Source: Gammaproteobacteria bacterium (GTDB lineage: Bacteria > Pseudomonadota > Gammaproteobacteria > Francisellales > CACEW01). From it: a stretch of DNA of 11,412 nucleotides. The notes beneath the pieces are model-generated. The model had not been told where the DNA came from. It was given only the letters and a program-made list of their open reading frames with translations, and made no database searches. A program made the position numbers and the translations under genes. This document shows, piece after piece, positions 6,810 through 11,412 of the stretch. Each line of letters begins with the position of its first letter. Position 1 is the stretch's first letter. The stretch covers positions 1 through 11,412 of the forward strand of contig JANQIS010000234.1 of assembly GCA_028282045.1 (NCBI GenBank), given 5' to 3'.

Positions 6810-7571
6810 TTAGTAATACTTAACCGCTGTGGCAATAAGCATGACCAGCACCATAATAATAAAAACCGGTCGAATCCATCGAGCACCTTTGTGGTAGACG
6901 ATATAGGTGCCCAGATAGGCGCCAAAGCATTGGCCGACAGCCATCACCAGGCCAATGGTGTAAGCCAGGTGACCGCCTAAGATAAACCACAGCAGTGAAA
7001 ATAAGTTACTGGTAAAGTTATATACTTTAGTGTGCATCACGGCACGCTGTAGTGGCATGCCAAGTAGTGCCACTAAGGCAATGGTCCAGAATGAGCCGGT
7101 TCCCGGGCCGAAAAAGCCATCATAAAAACCCAGGCCAATACCGATAATGATAAAGAACTGTGTTGGTGACCACTTTGCCTGACTGGCAGCTTGAGCGGAC
7201 ATTTTTTTTGATAATAAAGAATATACCAACGCGCCGGCTAATAAGATCGGAATGATTTTGCTTAAGAAAGCGGGGTGTAGCAGCATAATAGTAATGGTGC
7301 CCAATGAAGAGCCAATAAAAGTCATCAAGATGCCAAAACGAATCTGCTGCCAGCGCAATTGCCCCAGGCGGATAAAACGGTAGGCTGCTGTGCCACTGCC
7401 AAAACAGGCTTGTAGCTTGTTAGTACCCAGTGCAGCAGCCGGTGGCAGGCCGGCCAGTAATAACGCAGGTACCGTGATGAGTCCGCCACCACCGGCAATA
7501 GTGTCCACCAGGCCGGAAACAAAAGCAGCAACCAGTAACCAGCCGTATTTAATCAGTAATATATGTATCAT
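6810..7571 (-). CDS. yfcA: YfcA-like TSUP (TauE/SafE) family membrane permease
   Basis: The 253-residue product is a multi-spanning inner-membrane protein of the TSUP family, whose members move sulfite, sulfoacetate and other organosulfur or small organic anions. The substrate of YfcA itself is not established. The two family repeats are visible: DTIAGGGGLITVPALLLAG with LGTNKLQACFGS near the N-terminus, and FYDGFFGPGTGSFW in the second half, followed by VYNFTSNLFSLLWFILGG. These match E. coli YfcA closely and the length is usual. The ATG at 7569-7571 overlaps the tamB stop as TGATG, which argues for translational coupling. A TTG one codon earlier is possible. As last gene of the tamA-tamB-yfcA run it faces the chaperone pair tail to tail. 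Confidence 0.93.
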   Translation of the reverse strand: MIHILLIKYGWLLVAAFVSGLVDTIAGGGGLITVPALLLAGLPPAAALGTNKLQACFGSGTAAYRFIRLGQLRWQQIRFGILMTFIGSSLGTITIMLLHPAFLSKIIPILLAGALVYSLLSKKMSAQAASQAKWSPTQFFIIIGIGLGFYDGFFGPGTGSFWTIALVALLGMPLQRAVMHTKVYNFTSNLFSLLWFILGGHLAYTIGLVMAVGQCFGAYLGTYIVYHKGARWIRPVFIIMVLVMLIATAVKYY

Positions 7572-10108
7572 CAATTGGTGTCCACGATGTATAGCAGGTC
7601 ACCGCCGGATTGGCTGTTACCGTTGCTAATGCTGAATTTTAATGAAGGTGTAATCATATAACTACCGGTGACCTCCTGCTCATCATTAAACAACCCCACC
7701 CCGTAAGTAATATGGAAACGATGAAAGAACGATTTACCAATAAATACAGCCGTATTATCGGAGTTGTCACCGGTGTTAACGTTGGGGTTGGCGTTGAGTG
7801 CTGCGGGTTGGTTTGGTGCCAGAGTGCCGAAGTTAAGTTCGTCAATACCTAATTTACTTTGTACAGATCCAACCAGACCTGTATCGCCACCTTGCGAGGC
7901 AAACATGAGCGCTGCCTGTGCCAGGGCTGCCTGGCCGGTTGATTGGCTATCACCAATGGGTCTTCCCAGAATGATATAAGAAAGAATATTCTCTTGTGAT
8001 AATGGCGGCAGTGAGAATAGGGTGATTTTAGGGTGCTGTGCCGTGCCCTGAATACGTACGCCGATCTGTAGTTTTTGACTCAAACCAGTATAACCGGTCG
8101 GTGGCAGATTGTAGTTAGCAGTGATGTTTAACACAGGGTTGCTTAACACACTCTGATTAAAGCTAATTACGCCTTGACTGATAGTAAAGCTTTTCCCATA
8201 CAGTTGGTATTGTCCCTGGTCTAATGTTAATGTGCCGTTACCTACAGTAGCCTGCTCAGGGTTGCCGATAATTTCCAGTGCACCTTTAACATGAGTGGAG
8301 ATACCGTAGCCTCGTAATGTAATGTCTTTGCCCAGTACGACATTAAGTCGCATATGGATCGGCAGTGCCTCTTGCTGCTCAATAGGTTGACCTTGGCTGT
8401 TGACGAAAACAATATCCTCATTGGGTTGAGTGCTGGATTTAAATAGGTCCAGATTGGCGTGTGCCTTGGGGATTGCAACCGAGCCATTGATGTATTTTTG
8501 GTGCTGGGCCTGACGATAACTAAGATTGGGACTGATTTGCATTGCTAATGCCGGGGTGTTAATAGCGGTAAAACTTTTACCAACGGCCTGAATGTCCATT
8601 TCAGTATCACGATGTCGCATGTCAATGTTGCCATTAACCTTCAGTTTTCCCGGGTCGGATATGGCATTGAGTGCAAAGCTAAAGCGGTTATTTTGATGGC
8701 TTTTCAGGTGGAAGTCGATGTCCTTGAGCCTAACACCCAGGATAGGGATAGCGGCCTGGCCTTGGGATAATTGCAGTGTGCCTGTTATTTGTGGTTTAGC
8801 AATAGCACCTTTGATATGAAATTGTCCTTTAAGGTGGCCTTCAAGAGCATCCACATAAGGAATGATATAATTAAATACGCCTAAGTCAGCCACGTTAGCC
8901 GTTAGTTTGGTGTCAATTTGGCCGAGTTGGTCTTGCAACAATTTTGACAGACTGATCTGAGCATGGATCTGGTCTTTGGGATCAAAATTCACATTCAACT
9001 GACCTTGTGCCTGATGTTGATTTAGCTTTAAGTGCCAACTTAGCTGTTGGATACTAAGGTAATTGGTTTTATCAAACACAGAGCTTGCATTATTAGGGGT
9101 AACATTAAGGTTCTTAATGCTCAAGGTCGAATAACCGCTAATCTTACCATTTTGATACCAGAGCTGATTGTCGATCATGCCGTTACCATTCAGGCAAGCA
9201 AACTGGCTGGTGTTCTGCCAGTCGTTGAAATCGATACTATTGGAATACACATGTAAATGGGCCTGTTCGGGTGTGTAAGTCCCATTGAGGCACAAATTAC
9301 TGTTATGGTTATGCACGCAAGTGTCTGGGATGTGGATGTGATTTGTTGTTAATGACCAGGTCACTGGCTTGGCTAAGCGCCAGGTGCCATAGGGAGTAAT
9401 TAAGTTGAGCATGCTGAGTGATTCTTGCCAGGTGTGGTTATGAGGTTGGCCATCACTGAGGTAATCCAGGCCAAAGTTGGCGCTATGCAGATGCAGTTGT
9501 GTTTTGCCTTGTTTCTGGTTTCCTTGACTTTCTAATTGTATTAACAACGAATCACTATCCTGGTTTTGCGAGTCAAAACGATAGGAGCCATGCAGCGCAA
9601 AATGCCAGGTTTGTTGCGCGCGTTGGTACTGGACTTTGCCAATTAGTTCATTGTCGTTAAGATCCAGCGCAATCTCAGGGATGTCTATAGCATCGATGCT
9701 GATGCTGGGAATATTGGGTAGTTGATTACTAGGTTGGTGGTCGCGTTGAACAGCTTTAGGGTTTTGCGTTGTTGGAACGACTTTGATGTTAATGAATTGT
9801 GCACTTAGCTGTTGAATATGAACTGTATTGCTAATGATTTGCCAGGGAGACCAAGCAAGATGGAGCTTTTCTATATGAACACTCGTACCAGAGAAGGTGA
9901 GTGAAAGCGTTTTAACCGATAAGTCATTCACTGCACCACTAAGTTGTTGCCACTTTATGATAATATGCTGTTTTGCCAGGATAGGCTTGGCAATACGTAG
10001 GATAGCGTTTAAGCCGCTACTGGTGTAACAGGCCCAAATAAACAAACCACTCAACATGACAATAATGCTGATCAGGCTATAACTTGTCCATTTGATCCAG
10101 CGCTTCAT
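7571..10108 (-). CDS. tamB: TamB, inner-membrane-anchored AsmA-like TAM component
   Basis: TamB is anchored in the inner membrane, spans the periplasm as a lipid-lined beta-groove, and works with TamA in outer-membrane protein insertion and phospholipid transfer. The 845-residue product has an N-terminal anchor at about residues 10-27. A long beta-rich repetitive region follows, then the conserved C-terminal domain (formerly DUF490): GYGISTHVKGALEI, GTLTLDQGQYQLYGKSF, then ILSYIILGRPIGDSQ, SKLGIDELNFG, GKSFFHRFHITYGVGLF and SGGDLLYIV. It is about 400 residues shorter than the E. coli protein (about 1,260), the shortening lying in the repeat region. The start is ATG at 10106-10108, overlapping the tamA stop (ATGA), with GGAG 10 bases upstream. 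The stop overlaps yfcA. Confidence 0.95.
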   Translation of the reverse strand: MKRWIKWTSYSLISIIVMLSGLFIWACYTSSGLNAILRIAKPILAKQHIIIKWQQLSGAVNDLSVKTLSLTFSGTSVHIEKLHLAWSPWQIISNTVHIQQLSAQFINIKVVPTTQNPKAVQRDHQPSNQLPNIPSISIDAIDIPEIALDLNDNELIGKVQYQRAQQTWHFALHGSYRFDSQNQDSDSLLIQLESQGNQKQGKTQLHLHSANFGLDYLSDGQPHNHTWQESLSMLNLITPYGTWRLAKPVTWSLTTNHIHIPDTCVHNHNSNLCLNGTYTPEQAHLHVYSNSIDFNDWQNTSQFACLNGNGMIDNQLWYQNGKISGYSTLSIKNLNVTPNNASSVFDKTNYLSIQQLSWHLKLNQHQAQGQLNVNFDPKDQIHAQISLSKLLQDQLGQIDTKLTANVADLGVFNYIIPYVDALEGHLKGQFHIKGAIAKPQITGTLQLSQGQAAIPILGVRLKDIDFHLKSHQNNRFSFALNAISDPGKLKVNGNIDMRHRDTEMDIQAVGKSFTAINTPALAMQISPNLSYRQAQHQKYINGSVAIPKAHANLDLFKSSTQPNEDIVFVNSQGQPIEQQEALPIHMRLNVVLGKDITLRGYGISTHVKGALEIIGNPEQATVGNGTLTLDQGQYQLYGKSFTISQGVISFNQSVLSNPVLNITANYNLPPTGYTGLSQKLQIGVRIQGTAQHPKITLFSLPPLSQENILSYIILGRPIGDSQSTGQAALAQAALMFASQGGDTGLVGSVQSKLGIDELNFGTLAPNQPAALNANPNVNTGDNSDNTAVFIGKSFFHRFHITYGVGLFNDEQEVTGSYMITPSLKFSISNGNSQSGGDLLYIVDTN

Positions 10109-11412
10109 GGAATAAAAGCTCCAATACTAATATCAAACTGCCATCCGCCTCCGGGGTAGTCGATGGGGTGTGCCAAATAAGCGCTCAGTGGCCCAATCGG
10201 TGAGCGCCAGGAGATGCCGATACCGGCAGCCCGATAGAAGGTAACACCATTGAGTGAGTTTACCGCAGTACCACCATCGGCAAAAACTGAAGCACTCCAG
10301 TTGCCGAATAAATGGTGTTCTAGGTTTAAACTACCTGATGCAGTGTACAGGCCGCCTAGCAAATTTTGTTGGCTATCGAGCGGTCCGAGCGATTTGTAGC
10401 TAAAACCGCGGATACTATTCACGCCACCGACGTAATAACGTAATGTGGGAGAGAGTGTGCGAATATTGCCGGTTATCCAGGTCGAGCCAACAGATTGCCG
10501 TGAAAAGAAGCGATTATTGGGCGAGAGGTTAACAGACTCGCGCAGCTCCAGGTTGGCCTGTGCAAAGCTGGTAGTGGAAACCCATCGGTTACTCAATGTG
10601 CCTTTGAACAAAGCACTAGCCATCCATCCTTGATGCCAATAGTATCCGGCCGTATGGGTGCGGTGCGAGTATCTGAAACTAATCGAAGGAATCAGATAGC
10701 GCACATAGCTGCCTTGTGAGTTTTCCGGTGTGAAAAAATGAATAAAATGCTGGTTAAGAGCAAATGTGGTGCTGATTTTATGCCACAAAATCGTTTTGCT
10801 AACGCCAAAGGAGGCATCAACGGCATCATAAGCGGTGATATCCGTTTCACTGCGCGTGGCATTTAAGGTGGTGTTTTCATAGAGTGGGTCTTGGCCTGGA
10901 AACACATAGTTAGCGGTGTAGATCGCATAAATACGTGAGGCAAGAATTTGGGCATTGGCGTATTGGCCGTCTTGCGTAATATAACGCCATTTCCAACCCA
11001 GCAAGCCGCGAATGCCTGTATCGGTACCATAACCGCCTCCGATACTGTAACGAAAAGGTTTCTGAGCAAATAAATTAACATTGACCGGTACTGTTTTTGT
11101 CTGATGATCAGGTTGAGGTAAAATGCTAGTGCCAATGAAGTAATCGCTGGCATCAAGGCGCTGCTCCAGACGGTTAATCTTGCCTATGCTATAGGCATTA
11201 TCGGCCTGATATGGAATATAACGGCCCAGGAAATCGGTGCTCAAAATGTCAGGGTGTTGAATAAAGTGTGTTTTGCCGATTTTATAGCGAGTGCCACTTT
11301 CCAGCGTGAGTAAAATCTTAGCAGTATTAGCTTTGCGATTGACCTGAATTTGGCTCTGTGTCAACTGTGCGTCAAAATAACCACGGTTATTGGCAACACT
11401 TAAAATAAGGTT
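10105..11412 (-). CDS. tamA: TamA, Omp85-family outer-membrane protein, 5' end cut by window
   Basis: TamA is the outer-membrane barrel of the translocation and assembly module, partner of TamB. The gene runs off the right edge. The frame is open to base 11412 and its first visible residues (LSVANNRGYFDAQ) match the POTRA pattern K/R-GYF-D, so the TTG at 11364 is not the start. The 435 residues seen hold the end of a POTRA domain, a complete-looking next POTRA (SGTRYKIGKTHFI to PVNVNLFAQ), and the 16-strand barrel. The barrel carries the family loop-6 motif SIRGFSYKSLGP (RGF at 10402-10410), then FADGGTAVN and the closing WRSPIGPLSAYLAHP and QFDISIGAFIP strands. The TGA stop overlaps the tamB start by 4 bp. 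E. coli TamA is about 577 residues, so roughly 140 are probably missing. Confidence 0.95.
   Translation of the reverse strand, partial: NLILSVANNRGYFDAQLTQSQIQVNRKANTAKILLTLESGTRYKIGKTHFIQHPDILSTDFLGRYIPYQADNAYSIGKINRLEQRLDASDYFIGTSILPQPDHQTKTVPVNVNLFAQKPFRYSIGGGYGTDTGIRGLLGWKWRYITQDGQYANAQILASRIYAIYTANYVFPGQDPLYENTTLNATRSETDITAYDAVDASFGVSKTILWHKISTTFALNQHFIHFFTPENSQGSYVRYLIPSISFRYSHRTHTAGYYWHQGWMASALFKGTLSNRWVSTTSFAQANLELRESVNLSPNNRFFSRQSVGSTWITGNIRTLSPTLRYYVGGVNSIRGFSYKSLGPLDSQQNLLGGLYTASGSLNLEHHLFGNWSASVFADGGTAVNSLNGVTFYRAAGIGISWRSPIGPLSAYLAHPIDYPGGGWQFDISIGAFIP

Noticed and set aside
7572..7574. A TTG as the start of yfcA
   Set aside because: The adjacent ATG at 7569-7571 overlaps the tamB stop in the usual TGATG form. 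TTG remains possible but adds only one residue.
7325..9256. Several open frames of 60-80 codons antisense or out of frame within yfcA and tamB
   Set aside because: They lie entirely inside well-supported genes, have no recognisable domains or ribosome binding sites, and their composition follows the coding frame on the other register.
10863..11156. A 97-codon open frame overlapping tamA in another register
   Set aside because: tamA in this stretch carries clear POTRA and barrel sequence, and the alternative frame shows no family resemblance or ribosome binding site.
11362..11364. A TTG as the start of tamA
   Set aside because: The frame stays open to the window edge, and the 16 codons before it encode a POTRA-like segment with GYFDAQ.

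Overview
The window looks like a gammaproteobacterial chromosome of moderate GC (about 45% by eye in the stretches counted). The gene order queA, a tgt-like gene, yajC, secD, secF is the classic queuosine/Sec cluster of that class. SecB, a TamA/TamB pair and PapD-type chaperones fit a Gram-negative (diderm) cell. I cannot name a genus from the sequence.

Layout. On the plus strand, positions 1-4449 hold the 3' end of queA, a shortened Tgt-like gene in the usual tgt position, then yajC, secD and secF. A gene-free stretch of about 200 bp follows, and secB lies on the minus strand (4653-5141), converging with secF. A 149 bp divergent intergenic region separates secB from two tandem PapD-like periplasmic chaperone genes on the plus strand (5291-6772). 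The second of these is frameshifted near its 3' end. From 6810 to the right edge the minus strand carries an overlapping tamA-tamB-yfcA run, with tamA cut by the window edge.

Together. Most of the window serves protein export and envelope assembly. SecB delivers preproteins to SecA/SecYEG, and YajC-SecD-SecF pull them across the inner membrane. TamA/TamB act in outer-membrane protein assembly and phospholipid traffic. The two chaperones would handle exported subunits, but no usher or pilin is present here. The TSUP permease (yfcA) appears translationally coupled to tamB.

The two least ordinary items are the Tgt-like protein and the second chaperone. The Tgt-like protein keeps the N-terminal half of the fold and the C-terminal zinc site but has lost the catalytic aspartates and about 120 residues of the barrel. 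The second chaperone has its C-terminal strand intact but in the wrong frame, consistent with one extra T in a TTTT run at 6669-6672. I saw no mobile element, CRISPR array, tRNA or rRNA gene.
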